A stretch of DNA of 64,000 bases from an uncultured Pelagibacteraceae bacterium (GTDB lineage: Bacteria; Pseudomonadota; Alphaproteobacteria; Pelagibacterales; Pelagibacteraceae). Location: assembly GCA_902603555.1 (NCBI GenBank), contig CACKVD010000003.1:1-64000 (forward strand). Direction: 5' to 3'. Shown in pieces: positions 52,199-60,823 of the stretch. The notes under the pieces are model-generated. The model was not told where the DNA came from. It worked only from the letters and a program-made list of their open reading frames with translations, and did no database searches. How positions within the stretch are numbered: position 1 is the first letter of the stretch; the number at the start of each line of letters is the position of its first letter. Both the position numbers and the translations under genes were made by a program.

Positions 52199-53407
52199 AT
52201 GATAATTTTTTTTGTGGACCAAAATTACAAAAATAAAAACCTATCTGAAATCCTAGATATTGAAAAAATAGAGGCTGTTAAGAAGTCAATAGAGATAGCA
52301 AATGGCCTTCCAAATGAATGCTACACGAGTGAGGACTATTTAATTTATGAAAAAAAGAGAATTTTTTGGGATAAATGGACAGTCGTTGGAGTTGGAAGTT
52401 CGATACCAAACCCAGGAGATGCCAAGCCATACAATTTATTGGGGATTCCCTTAATTTTAATTAGAGGGAAAGATATGCGGATCCGAGTTTTTCACAACGT
52501 TTGTAGTCACAGAGGATTTAAACTTTTGGACAAAACCTGTAATTTAAAAAATGTAATCAGATGTCCTTATCATTCTTGGTCATACGACTTTGAAGGAAAT
52601 TTAGTCGCAACACCTCATATTGGTGGACTAAACAAACACCACTCAGAAAAATTTGATAAAATCAAAAGTAATTTAAAAGAGGTTAAAACTAAAGTTTGGA
52701 TGGATATCATTTTTATAAATATTAATTCTAATGAAATTGAATTTGATGAATACATAAAACCTCTTGAACAAAGATGGTCAAAATTCATTAATAAAAATGA
52801 TCAAGAATTGATAGTGCATTCTAACGACTATGGTTATTTTAATTTAGATGTAAATTGTAATTGGAAATTTGCTATAGAAAATTATTGTGAAAGTTATCAT
52901 CTGCCAACTATTCATCCTGAATTAAATAAAGTTTCTAACATTAATGATCATTATCATATCCAAGGTTTACCGAACAGATTTGCTGGACAAGGAAGTAAAA
53001 AATATGAACAACCTGTTAAAGGAAATAAAAAATTTAATACTTTTCCAAACTGGGAAAAAAATATGTTAAAAAATTCTGAATACATCGCGTTATTTCCTAA
53101 TGTAATGATTGGTCTACATGTTGATCATTTTTATGTTTTTTGGTTAGAGCCACTTACCGTAAGTAAAACAAAAGAACATATGCAGATGTATTATGTTGGA
53201 AATCATAGTGCTAATGGAGAAGAGTTAAAAGATTTAAGAAAAGAAAACGCAAGGTTTTGGAAAGACGTTATGTCAGAGGATGTTAATGCAATTGAAGGAA
53301 TGCAAGGGGGAAGAAGCTCTCCAGTTTATAATGGGGGAAATTTTTCACCTGTAATGGATCAACCAACACACCAATTTCATAAGTGGGTAGCTAATAGTTT
53401 AATGTAA
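52199..53407 (+). CDS. Rieske non-heme iron oxygenase, betaine-demethylase-like (GbcA type)
   Basis: 402 aa from the first ATG (MIIFFVDQNY); the track start is an upstream TTG without SD. Rieske ligands C102-x-H104 (CSHRGF) and C122-xx-H125 (CPYHSW). Mononuclear iron site ENYCESYHLPTIHPEL, with a late acidic ligand region DVNAIEGMQGG. Most like oxygenases that N-demethylate glycine betaine, stachydrine or carnitine-type substrates. No GbcB-like reductase is adjacent. Divergent from metF with only about 40 bases between starts. Confidence 0.87.
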   Translation: MIIFFVDQNYKNKNLSEILDIEKIEAVKKSIEIANGLPNECYTSEDYLIYEKKRIFWDKWTVVGVGSSIPNPGDAKPYNLLGIPLILIRGKDMRIRVFHNVCSHRGFKLLDKTCNLKNVIRCPYHSWSYDFEGNLVATPHIGGLNKHHSEKFDKIKSNLKEVKTKVWMDIIFININSNEIEFDEYIKPLEQRWSKFINKNDQELIVHSNDYGYFNLDVNCNWKFAIENYCESYHLPTIHPELNKVSNINDHYHIQGLPNRFAGQGSKKYEQPVKGNKKFNTFPNWEKNMLKNSEYIALFPNVMIGLHVDHFYVFWLEPLTVSKTKEHMQMYYVGNHSANGEELKDLRKENARFWKDVMSEDVNAIEGMQGGRSSPVYNGGNFSPVMDQPTHQFHKWVANSLM

Positions 53408-53408
53408 T

Positions 53409-53816
53409 ATGAAAATAATTCTTATAATGGGTTTACCAGGGTCAGGCAAAACAACTTTAGCAAATGAATTGGGTCCGATGTTAAATGCTAAAAGATTGAA
53501 TGCAGATGAAGTAAGAAAAGAAGCTAACGATTGGGATTTTTCTGAAGAAGGTAGAAAAAGACAAGCTAAAAGAATGGCAGACTTTGCTATTAAATTAAAA
53601 AATGAGGGAAATTATGTTGTTGCTGATTTTATTTGTCCAACACCTGAGGCAAGAAGTTTATTTCCTGCAGATTTTATTATTTGGGTTGATACAATTAAAA
53701 AAGGTAGATTTGATGATACGAATAAAATGTTTGTAAAACCAGATAAGTATGACTTTCATGTTACTACTCAAGATGCTAAAAACTGGGCACCAAAAATATT
53801 AAAGGAGATAAAATAA
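53409..53816 (+). CDS. APS-kinase-like P-loop kinase (135 aa)
   Basis: Small P-loop protein: Walker A GLPGSGKTTLANEL, NADEVRKEANDWDFSEEGRKRQAKRMADFA (APS-kinase-like substrate helix), VVADFICPTPEARSLF, and FIIWVDTIKKGRFDDTNKMF. Much shorter than CysC (about 200 aa) and without neighbouring sulfate-assimilation genes, so classical APS kinase activity is uncertain. Overlaps the nucleotidyltransferase-like gene by one base. Confidence 0.78.
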   Translation: MKIILIMGLPGSGKTTLANELGPMLNAKRLNADEVRKEANDWDFSEEGRKRQAKRMADFAIKLKNEGNYVVADFICPTPEARSLFPADFIIWVDTIKKGRFDDTNKMFVKPDKYDFHVTTQDAKNWAPKILKEIK

Positions 53817-54190
53817 TGACTTATAAATGGGATAATAAAAAACCAACAGCACAAATGTTAGGAAGATGGCAACCGTTTCACGATGGTCATTATAATTTAT
53901 TCAAAGAAATTATAAAAAAAACAGGTCAGGTTTGTATTCAGATTAGAGACGTTCAGGGAGTGGATGACAATCCATTTGATTTTGAGACAGTAAAAAAAAA
54001 TATTGAAGAGAGATTGAACCCAGAGTTTGAGGGGCATTTCAAGATTATGATGGTGCCAAATATTACCAATATTTGTTATGGTAGAGGTGTGGGTTATAAA
54101 ATTGAAGAAATTGAACTTTCTAAAGAAATTCAAGAAATTTCAGCTACTAAAATAAGAGCAAAAATGAGAGAAGAGGGTAAACTTAAATAA
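53816..54190 (+). CDS. nucleotidyltransferase (cytidylyltransferase-like)
   Basis: 124-aa protein of the HxGH superfamily: GRWQPFHDGHYNLFKEI carries the HDGH nucleotide-binding motif and the C-terminal EISATKIRAKMREEG is the ISSTxIR-like motif. NMNAT/CTP-transferase-like enzymes condense a phospho-compound with NTP. Paired with the preceding kinase, it could activate an unknown small molecule as a nucleotide conjugate. Ten bases before an enoyl-CoA hydratase-like gene. Confidence 0.78.
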   Translation: MTYKWDNKKPTAQMLGRWQPFHDGHYNLFKEIIKKTGQVCIQIRDVQGVDDNPFDFETVKKNIEERLNPEFEGHFKIMMVPNITNICYGRGVGYKIEEIELSKEIQEISATKIRAKMREEGKLK

Positions 54191-54200
54191 ATAATCCCTT

Positions 54201-54974
54201 ATGAATATTAAAATAATTAATCAAGGAAAAGACATTTCAAGAGTAATTATTAATGACCCCAAAACATATAATTCTTTATCAACCAGGAACCTTATTGATT
54301 TAATTAAAGTTTTTAAAAAACTTAATAATGATAGAAATATTAAAGTAATAATTCTTGAGGGTGCCGGAAAAGGGTTTAGTGCAGGTCATAATTTAAAGGA
54401 AGTAAGAGGATTAAAGAAAAAAGAAAAATACCAAAAGTTATTTAATCTTTGCTCTAAACTAATGTTACAAATTGTTGAGGGAAAAAAACCAGTTATTGCT
54501 AAGGTACATGGAGCTGCTTATGCAGCGGGTTGTCAACTGGTTGCAAGTTGTGACTTAGCCTATAGCACTAAAGATGCTATGTTCGCGACGCCAGGTGTAA
54601 ATATTGGTTTATTTTGTAGTACTCCAATGGTCGCTGTTAGTAGAAAGATTAATAGAAAATCAATGATGAAAATGTTACTTACAGGGGAACCGATTAAGGC
54701 AAATTATGCGAAAGAAATTGGTTTAATTAACGATAGCTATTCGAAATCTAGATTAAATAATGAAGTATTAAAAGTTGCAAAAAAAATTGCTTCTAAATCA
54801 AATCTTACAATCAAAATTGGTAAGCAAGCTTTTTATAAACAATTAGAAATGCCATTAAAGAAAGCCTATGCTTACACCAGTAAAATGATGACTCTTAATA
54901 TGATGGCTATGGATGCTAAAGAAGGTATTTCAGCATTTCTAGAAAAAAGAAAACCAAAGTGGAAAAATAAATGA
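54201..54974 (+). CDS. enoyl-CoA hydratase/isomerase family protein (ECHDC3-like)
   Basis: 257-aa crotonase-fold protein. The oxyanion-hole segments are GAGKGFSAGHNLKEV and AKVHGAAYAAGCQLVASCDLAYST; ATPGVNIGLFCSTPMVAVSR resembles the ECHDC3-like branch rather than canonical FadB-type hydratase. Catalytic glutamates of standard hydratases are not obvious, so chemistry is uncertain. Overlaps the next small ORF by 4 bases. Confidence 0.82.
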   Translation: MNIKIINQGKDISRVIINDPKTYNSLSTRNLIDLIKVFKKLNNDRNIKVIILEGAGKGFSAGHNLKEVRGLKKKEKYQKLFNLCSKLMLQIVEGKKPVIAKVHGAAYAAGCQLVASCDLAYSTKDAMFATPGVNIGLFCSTPMVAVSRKINRKSMMKMLLTGEPIKANYAKEIGLINDSYSKSRLNNEVLKVAKKIASKSNLTIKIGKQAFYKQLEMPLKKAYAYTSKMMTLNMMAMDAKEGISAFLEKRKPKWKNK

Positions 54975-55168
54975 CCATTAAAAATGGTTTAATCGTAATT
55001 TTTATAATTATTGGGCTTTATATAGTCTTAGACATGCGAGATCATAATTTTAAAAGAGCTGTTGATGCCTGCGTTGCAGGCAGCCAAAAATTATCTGAGA
55101 CTAAAATAATAGATCTGAATGAAGCAAAGAAGTTTTGTGAAGATCAAATAAGAAAAAATAATGAGTGA
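54971..55168 (+). CDS. small N-terminally anchored protein (65 aa)
   Basis: One hydrophobic helix (GLIVIFIIIGLYIVLDM) followed by a soluble segment with two cysteines (VDACVAGSQKL, KKFCEDQIRKNNE) that could form a disulfide in the periplasm. Starts within the hydratase stop and overlaps the CoA-binding gene by 8 bases, supporting expression. No family known to me. Confidence 0.62.
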   Translation: MTIKNGLIVIFIIIGLYIVLDMRDHNFKRAVDACVAGSQKLSETKIIDLNEAKKFCEDQIRKNNE

Positions 55169-55595
55169 TATTAAAGATATTCTTTTTAAGTATAAATCTA
55201 TTGCAATGATAGGAGTAAGTAATGATCCAACTAAAGCATCAACTATTGTAATGAAGTATATGCAGAAGTATGGATTTAAAGTTTTTCCTGTTAATCCTAA
55301 AGCTAAAGGACAAAAAATTTTAGGAGAAGAAGTTTTTGAAAAAATAACTGATATTAAAGACTCAGTTGATATCGTAGATGTTTTTAGACCATCAAAAGAA
55401 GCCTTAGATATTGCAAAAGATGCAGTAAGTATTAAAGCTAAAGTTTTATGGTTACAGTTAGGCATCAAAAGTGAAGAGGCAAAAAAAGTTGTTGAGGAAA
55501 ATAATATTGAATATGTTGAAGATAAGTGCACAAAAATGGAATACCAAAAACACTTTTTAAAAGTACGCCAAGCGTTTCCAGTTTTACAAAATTAA
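55161..55595 (+). CDS. CoA-binding protein (YccU-type)
   Basis: 144-aa Rossmann-fold CoA-binding domain: SIAMIGVSNDPTKASTIVMKYMQKYGFKVFPVNPKA, then VDIVDVFRPSKEALDIA and LWLQLGIKSEEA. This matches YccU-like stand-alone domains related to succinyl-CoA synthetase alpha; physiological role unknown. One base precedes the following flavoprotein gene. Confidence 0.9.
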   Translation: MSDIKDILFKYKSIAMIGVSNDPTKASTIVMKYMQKYGFKVFPVNPKAKGQKILGEEVFEKITDIKDSVDIVDVFRPSKEALDIAKDAVSIKAKVLWLQLGIKSEEAKKVVEENNIEYVEDKCTKMEYQKHFLKVRQAFPVLQN

Positions 55596-55596
55596 T

Positions 55597-56166
55597 ATGA
55601 AAAAAATATTTCTTATATATGGTCATTATAATGATAAATCGTTTAATGCTGCTATAAGAGATACATTTATGAGAACAGCAAAAGATAAAGGACATTCAGT
55701 TGATGTTGTAGATTTATATAAAGAGAAATTCGATCCTGTTTTTGCTGGAGAAGAGCCTGATAAAACTGTTTTAGATCATAGAAAAAGAATTGAAACTTGT
55801 GATACCATTGTTTTGATTGCACCTATTTGGAATTTTAGAATGCCAGCTATTGTAGAGGGGTGGATAGACAAAGTTCTAGCACCCCCATGGGCTTTTAAAT
55901 TTAAACAGTTATGGGGAAACTATGGATATCCAATCGGAAATTTAGGAAATAAAAAAGCAATTATTTTTTGCACATATGGCTCACCAAGATTAGCAATTAC
56001 TACATTTTTTTTAAATCTACCTATTAGGAGATTAAAAAGAGGAGTTTTCCATATGTGCGGCATTTATAATATTAATTATAGAAGATATTTTGCAGTACCA
56101 TTTGTTAGTGAAAAAAAAAGAGAAGAATTTCTTAAAGATGTTAAAAAAACTGCACTTAGCATTTAG
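55597..56166 (+). CDS. NAD(P)H-quinone oxidoreductase-like flavodoxin-fold protein
   Basis: 189-aa protein of the flavodoxin_2/NQO family: IFLIYGHYNDKSFNAAIRDTF phosphate loop, IVLIAPIWNFRMPAIVEGWIDKVL second loop, CTYGSPR third loop. Likely FMN- or FAD-dependent two-electron quinone reductase, substrate unknown. Its C-terminus overlaps the DUF4864 start by 29 bases. Confidence 0.83.
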   Translation: MKKIFLIYGHYNDKSFNAAIRDTFMRTAKDKGHSVDVVDLYKEKFDPVFAGEEPDKTVLDHRKRIETCDTIVLIAPIWNFRMPAIVEGWIDKVLAPPWAFKFKQLWGNYGYPIGNLGNKKAIIFCTYGSPRLAITTFFLNLPIRRLKRGVFHMCGIYNINYRRYFAVPFVSEKKREEFLKDVKKTALSI

Positions 56167-56611
56167 TGTAGTTTTATTTTTTTTCCTTAATATTTCATCA
56201 TTAAAAGCTGATTTATTAATTCCAAATGATTCTATTCAGCCAGCTGAAGTAATAAAAATTCAACTTGTTGCTTTAATGAACAATGACAGTGAATTTAAAG
56301 ATAGCGGTATCGAACAAACTTGGAATTTTGCTCATCCAAATAATAAAAAAAATACTGGCCCTTTACCTAATTTTAAAATGATGATTAAGGGTAATTCCTA
56401 TCAAATGCTCTTAAATCATTTAAGTCACAGTATAACAGAACTTGGAAGTGGTGATGAATGGGCTCAATTTGAGGTAGTTATTTTAGATAAAGAGAAGATT
56501 TATCATAAATTTAATTGGCAAGTTGAAAAATTCACAATGGAAGGACCTTTGCAAGGTTGTTGGTTAACAACAGTCGTTTCCAGCCCAATTCCATTAGGAA
56601 GTTCAATTTAG
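56138..56611 (+). CDS. exported DUF4864-like protein
   Basis: 157 aa from the internal ATG at 56138 (MLKKLHLAFSVVLFFFLNISSLKA), which provides a proper signal peptide; the ORF-track start prefixes a non-signal-like stretch. Mature domain: VIKIQLVALMNNDSEFKDSGIEQTWNFAHPNNKKNTGPLPNF and GPLQGCWLTTVVSS fit DUF4864 (NTF2-like). Periplasmic, unknown function. Last gene before the DMGDH cluster. Confidence 0.75.
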   Translation: MLKKLHLAFSVVLFFFLNISSLKADLLIPNDSIQPAEVIKIQLVALMNNDSEFKDSGIEQTWNFAHPNNKKNTGPLPNFKMMIKGNSYQMLLNHLSHSITELGSGDEWAQFEVVILDKEKIYHKFNWQVEKFTMEGPLQGCWLTTVVSSPIPLGSSI

Positions 56612-56665
56612 TGTCCTCGTACAATTTTGTTTCGTTATGAATAAAAATTTAGTAGGAATCGCTTA

Positions 56666-59098
56666 ATGAAATCAAAAACAAAAGTAGTTGTTGTTGGAGG
56701 TGGTGTTGTTGGAGTTAGTGCACTATATCACCTAGCAAAAAAAGGTTGGTCAAATGTAGTTCTTGTTGAAAGAAAAGAATTAACTTCTGGTTCAACTTGG
56801 CACGCAGCAGGATTATTACCATTGTTTAATATGAGTTATTCTGTTGGACAACTTCATAAATATGCAGTTGATCTTTATAAAAAGTTAGAGGAAGAAACAG
56901 GAAAAAATGTTGGTTTCAGTGTAGTTTCAAATATTCGTTTAGCTTCCACCAAAGATAGGATGGATGAGTATCATCAATATGCCGGTGTAGCTAAAACAAT
57001 TGGTGTTGATGTGAAGTTTTTAACACCTCAACAAGTAAAAGAAATTTGGCCTTTATGTCATACTGACGATTTAGTCGGTGCTATTCAGCATCCTGAGGAT
57101 GGTTATATTCAACCAGCAGACCTAACCCAAGCACTTGCAACAGGTGCTAGAAATATGGGGGCAGAAATTTATCGAAACACAACTGTCGTAGCTATGAAAC
57201 AAACTAAAGATGGTTGGATTGTAGAGACAGACAAAGGATCTATTGAGTGTGAGCATATAATTTCTTGCTCCGGAAATTTCGCAAGACAAACTGGAGAAAT
57301 GGTTGGATTAGATATACCTGTTATACCAGTTGAACACCAATATATTGTTACTGAACCGCATCCAGAAATTCAAAAAAGAAAAAAAGATGGTCTTCCAGAA
57401 ATGGGAGTTCTTAGAGATAGTGATAGCAGATGGTACATGAGGGAAGAAGCTGGAGGATTAATTTTAGGCCCTTATGAAGATGGTGCTCCGGCCTGTTATG
57501 TAGAAGGTCCGTCAAAAAATTCTGAGTACGAACTATTTCAAGAAGATCTAGATAGACTTGCACCCCATATTGAAGGAGCAATACATAGAGTACCTGCCTT
57601 TGGTGAAGTAGGTGTGAAAAAAGTTTACAATGGTGCAATTTGTTATACTCCAGATGGAAATCCAATTGTAGGTCCAGCATGGGGATTAAAAAACTTTTGG
57701 ATAAACGAGGGTCATAGTTTTGGAATTACAGCTGCTGGAGGAGCTGGTTGGCAATTAGCAGAATGGATAGTTGATGGAGAACCAACAATAGATATGCTCG
57801 GTGTTGAACCTAGACGTTATGGAAATTATGCAACTAAATCTTATTTAAAAGCTAAAAATGAGGAGGCATATAGCCATGTTTTTATAACTCACTATCCTGA
57901 TGAAGAAAGACCTGCTGCAAGACCTTTAAGAACTTCACCGTGTTATGAAAGAATGAAAGATCTAGGTGCTGTATTTGGTCAAAAGTTTGGTTGGGAAAGA
58001 CCAAATTTTTTTGCAACGGATGGAATGGAGCAAAAAGATGATTGGTCTTTTAGAAGATCTAAATGGTTTGATGCAATTAAAAAAGAATGTCAGAATGTAA
58101 AAGAAAATGTTGGTCTTTTAGATATGACAGCGTTTGCAAAATGTAGAATTAAAGGACCAAAAGCAGAAGAGTTTCTAGATTACTTGGTAGCAAATAAATT
58201 GCCAAAAAAAATTGGAAGAATTGGATTATGTCACGCACTTAATACAAAAGGCGGTGTTCACTCAGAGTTTACAATTATGAAGGAGGCTGAAAATAGTTAT
58301 TATTTAGTTTCTGCTGGAGCCAATTTAAGACTTGATCATGACTGGATTCAAAAATGGATGCCAACTGATGGATCAGTAATATTTGAAGATTTAACAAACA
58401 GCACAGGTGTACTTGTAATAGCAGGGCCAAAAGCAAGAGAATTAATGCAAAAAGTTTCTACAGATGATTTTTCGAATGAAAACTTTAAATGGCTAACCGC
58501 AAAGAATGTTAATGTAGGATATGCGCCAGTAAACGCAATGAGAGTAAATTTTGTTGGTGAACTTGGATGGGAATTACATCATCCAATTGAATACCAAAAC
58601 CATATTTTTGATAAATTAATGGATGTAGGAAAAGATTTGGGAATAAAACCTTTTGGAATAAGAGCAATGAATAGTTTAAGAGTTGAAAAATCTTATAAAC
58701 TTGTGGGAACAGAATTATCAATAGAATATTCACCCTATGAATCTGGTTTAGATAGATTTATTCATCCAAATAAAGGAAATTTTATAGGGCTTGAAGCTCT
58801 AAACAAATGGAGGGAAAAAGGTTTTGAAAATAAATTAGTAACACTCGAAGTTCACAACACCACGGATTCAGATGTGTTGGGAAATAATCCCATATATAAA
58901 GACGACAAAGTTGTTGGAAGAGCAACAGGTGGTGAGTATGGATTTAGATTAGATAAATCAATTGCTTTAGCAATGGTAAAACCTGATTTAGCTAATGTAG
59001 GTGAGAAACTTAAAGTTGATATATTGGGCAAAATGTATGAGGCTACAATTTTAGAAGAAAGTCCATACGATGTTGAAAATAAATTATTGAGAGCTTAA
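56666..59098 (+). CDS. dmgdh: dimethylglycine dehydrogenase (FAD + GcvT domains)
   Basis: 810-aa enzyme that N-demethylates dimethylglycine to sarcosine. An FAD domain ([21 protein letters not shown]) with the covalent-flavin region [11 protein letters not shown] fills the first ~370 residues, an FAO_M linker follows, and GcvT N and C domains occupy ~430-805 ([47 protein letters not shown]). Electrons go to ETF, encoded directly downstream (one-base overlap). A sarcosine dehydrogenase identity is possible, but SoxBDAG already covers that step. Confidence 0.88.
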   Translation: MKSKTKVVVVGGGVVGVSALYHLAKKGWSNVVLVERKELTSGSTWHAAGLLPLFNMSYSVGQLHKYAVDLYKKLEEETGKNVGFSVVSNIRLASTKDRMDEYHQYAGVAKTIGVDVKFLTPQQVKEIWPLCHTDDLVGAIQHPEDGYIQPADLTQALATGARNMGAEIYRNTTVVAMKQTKDGWIVETDKGSIECEHIISCSGNFARQTGEMVGLDIPVIPVEHQYIVTEPHPEIQKRKKDGLPEMGVLRDSDSRWYMREEAGGLILGPYEDGAPACYVEGPSKNSEYELFQEDLDRLAPHIEGAIHRVPAFGEVGVKKVYNGAICYTPDGNPIVGPAWGLKNFWINEGHSFGITAAGGAGWQLAEWIVDGEPTIDMLGVEPRRYGNYATKSYLKAKNEEAYSHVFITHYPDEERPAARPLRTSPCYERMKDLGAVFGQKFGWERPNFFATDGMEQKDDWSFRRSKWFDAIKKECQNVKENVGLLDMTAFAKCRIKGPKAEEFLDYLVANKLPKKIGRIGLCHALNTKGGVHSEFTIMKEAENSYYLVSAGANLRLDHDWIQKWMPTDGSVIFEDLTNSTGVLVIAGPKARELMQKVSTDDFSNENFKWLTAKNVNVGYAPVNAMRVNFVGELGWELHHPIEYQNHIFDKLMDVGKDLGIKPFGIRAMNSLRVEKSYKLVGTELSIEYSPYESGLDRFIHPNKGNFIGLEALNKWREKGFENKLVTLEVHNTTDSDVLGNNPIYKDDKVVGRATGGEYGFRLDKSIALAMVKPDLANVGEKLKVDILGKMYEATILEESPYDVENKLLRA

Positions 59099-59847
59099 TG
59101 AAAATTCTCGTCGCAGTAAAAAGAGTAATAGATTATAATGTTCAAATTAGAGTAAAAGAAGATGGATCAGGTATTGTTACTGATAATGTTAAAATGTCAA
59201 CAAACCCACCTGATGATAACGCAATTGAAGAAGCAGTAAAAATTAAAGAGTCTGGAAAAGCAACCGAAGTAGTAGCAATTTCAGTAGGGGAAGAAAAGGC
59301 TCAAGAAACAGTTCGAAAAGCATTAGCTGTTGGAGCTGATAGAGGAATATTGGTCAAAGCAGAAGGTACCGTAGAGCCACTAGCTGTTTCAAAAATTTTA
59401 CAGAAAATTGTTGAAAAAGAAAAACCTGATTTAGTATTTATGGGTAAGCAAGCTATCGACGATGATTGTAATCAAACTGGACAAATGCTAGCAGCATTAT
59501 TGAATTGGCCTCAAGCTACATTCGCATCAAAAATCGAAGTTAAAGAAAAATCTTTAGAAGTGACAAGAGAAATCGACGAAGGTCTTGAGACTATTGAGGT
59601 AAATGTTCCAGCAATAGTAACGTGTGATTTAAGATTAAATGAGCCAAGATATGCTTCTTTACCTAATATAATGAAAGCAAAAAAAAAACCAATCGAGCAA
59701 ATAAATGCTTCTGATTTAGGTATTGATACAAAACCAAGAATTGATCAAATAAAAGTTGAAGAACCTCCTAAGAGAAAAGCAGGGATTAAAGTCGCAAGTG
59801 TAGAAGAATTGGTTCAAAAATTGAAAAATGAGGCTAAAGTAATATAA
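59098..59847 (+). CDS. etfB: electron transfer flavoprotein subunit beta
   Basis: 249-aa AMP-binding ETF subunit. Seen: [58 protein letters not shown], and [32 protein letters not shown]. Overlaps DMGDH and etfA by one base each, implying ETF is the direct acceptor of DMGDH electrons. Confidence 0.96.
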   Translation: MKILVAVKRVIDYNVQIRVKEDGSGIVTDNVKMSTNPPDDNAIEEAVKIKESGKATEVVAISVGEEKAQETVRKALAVGADRGILVKAEGTVEPLAVSKILQKIVEKEKPDLVFMGKQAIDDDCNQTGQMLAALLNWPQATFASKIEVKEKSLEVTREIDEGLETIEVNVPAIVTCDLRLNEPRYASLPNIMKAKKKPIEQINASDLGIDTKPRIDQIKVEEPPKRKAGIKVASVEELVQKLKNEAKVI

Positions 59848-60800
59848 TGTCAATTTTATTAATAGCAGAGCATAATAATAAAGAAGTAAAACCTTTTACT
59901 TTAAATGCAATTTCTGCGGCATCTCAAATAAGCGAAGATTTAAATGTTTTAGTATTAGGTTCTAATTCAGACACTGTTGCGAAATCTATTTCTGAATGTC
60001 CTAATGTAAAAAAAGTAATACATATCAATAATGAGCTTTATGAAAATTATTTAGCTGAAAATTATTCATCAGCTATCATTAAACTTTCGAAAAGCTATTC
60101 ACACATTATCTGTTCAGCAAATACTTTTGGTAAGAATCTTATGCCAAGAATTGCCGCTTTATTAGATGTTTCACAAGTTAGCGACATCACAAAAGTTGTT
60201 TCTGAGGATACTTTTATAAGACCAATATATGCAGGAAATGCATTTGCAACAGTAAAAAGTAATGACAAAATTAAATGTGTAACAATAAGACCTACTTCAT
60301 TTGATCCAGCGCCATCATCAGGAGGTTCTGCTGAAATTCAAAATGGTGAACCTGGTGACTCAACAGAGTTGTCTAAGTTTATAAAAAAAGAGGAAATTAA
60401 ATCAGATAGACCTGAATTGGGTACAGCTAGAGTTGTAGTTTCAGGGGGAAGAGGAATGCAGAGTGGAGAGAATTTTAAATTAATAACTGCAGTTGCAGAT
60501 AAATTAAATGCTGCAATAGGAGCATCTAGAGCAGCAGTGGATGCAGGCTATATTACCAATGATCATCAAGTTGGTCAGACGGGTAAAGTGGTAGTTCCTG
60601 ATTTATATATTGCTGTAGGAATTTCTGGAGCAATTCAGCACTTAGCTGGAATGAAAGAGAGCAAAGTGATTGTCGCAATTAATAAAGATGGTGAGGCGCC
60701 AATTTTTAGTGTCGCTGATTATGGTTTAGAAGCAGATCTTTTTGACGCTTTACCTAAGTTCTTAGAGGAATTGAACAAATTAAACACTATACAAAAATAA
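59847..60800 (+). CDS. etfA: electron transfer flavoprotein subunit alpha
   Basis: 317-aa FAD subunit of ETF. FAD domain motifs VVSGGRGMQSGENF, GASRAAVDAGYITNDHQVGQTGKVV, YIAVGISGAIQHLAGM and AINKDGEAPIFSVADYG are intact. Pairs with EtfB to carry electrons to ETF-QO encoded 23 bases downstream. Confidence 0.96.
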   Translation: MSILLIAEHNNKEVKPFTLNAISAASQISEDLNVLVLGSNSDTVAKSISECPNVKKVIHINNELYENYLAENYSSAIIKLSKSYSHIICSANTFGKNLMPRIAALLDVSQVSDITKVVSEDTFIRPIYAGNAFATVKSNDKIKCVTIRPTSFDPAPSSGGSAEIQNGEPGDSTELSKFIKKEEIKSDRPELGTARVVVSGGRGMQSGENFKLITAVADKLNAAIGASRAAVDAGYITNDHQVGQTGKVVVPDLYIAVGISGAIQHLAGMKESKVIVAINKDGEAPIFSVADYGLEADLFDALPKFLEELNKLNTIQK

Positions 60801-60823
60801 TAGAATCTGTAAAAAATTAGATT

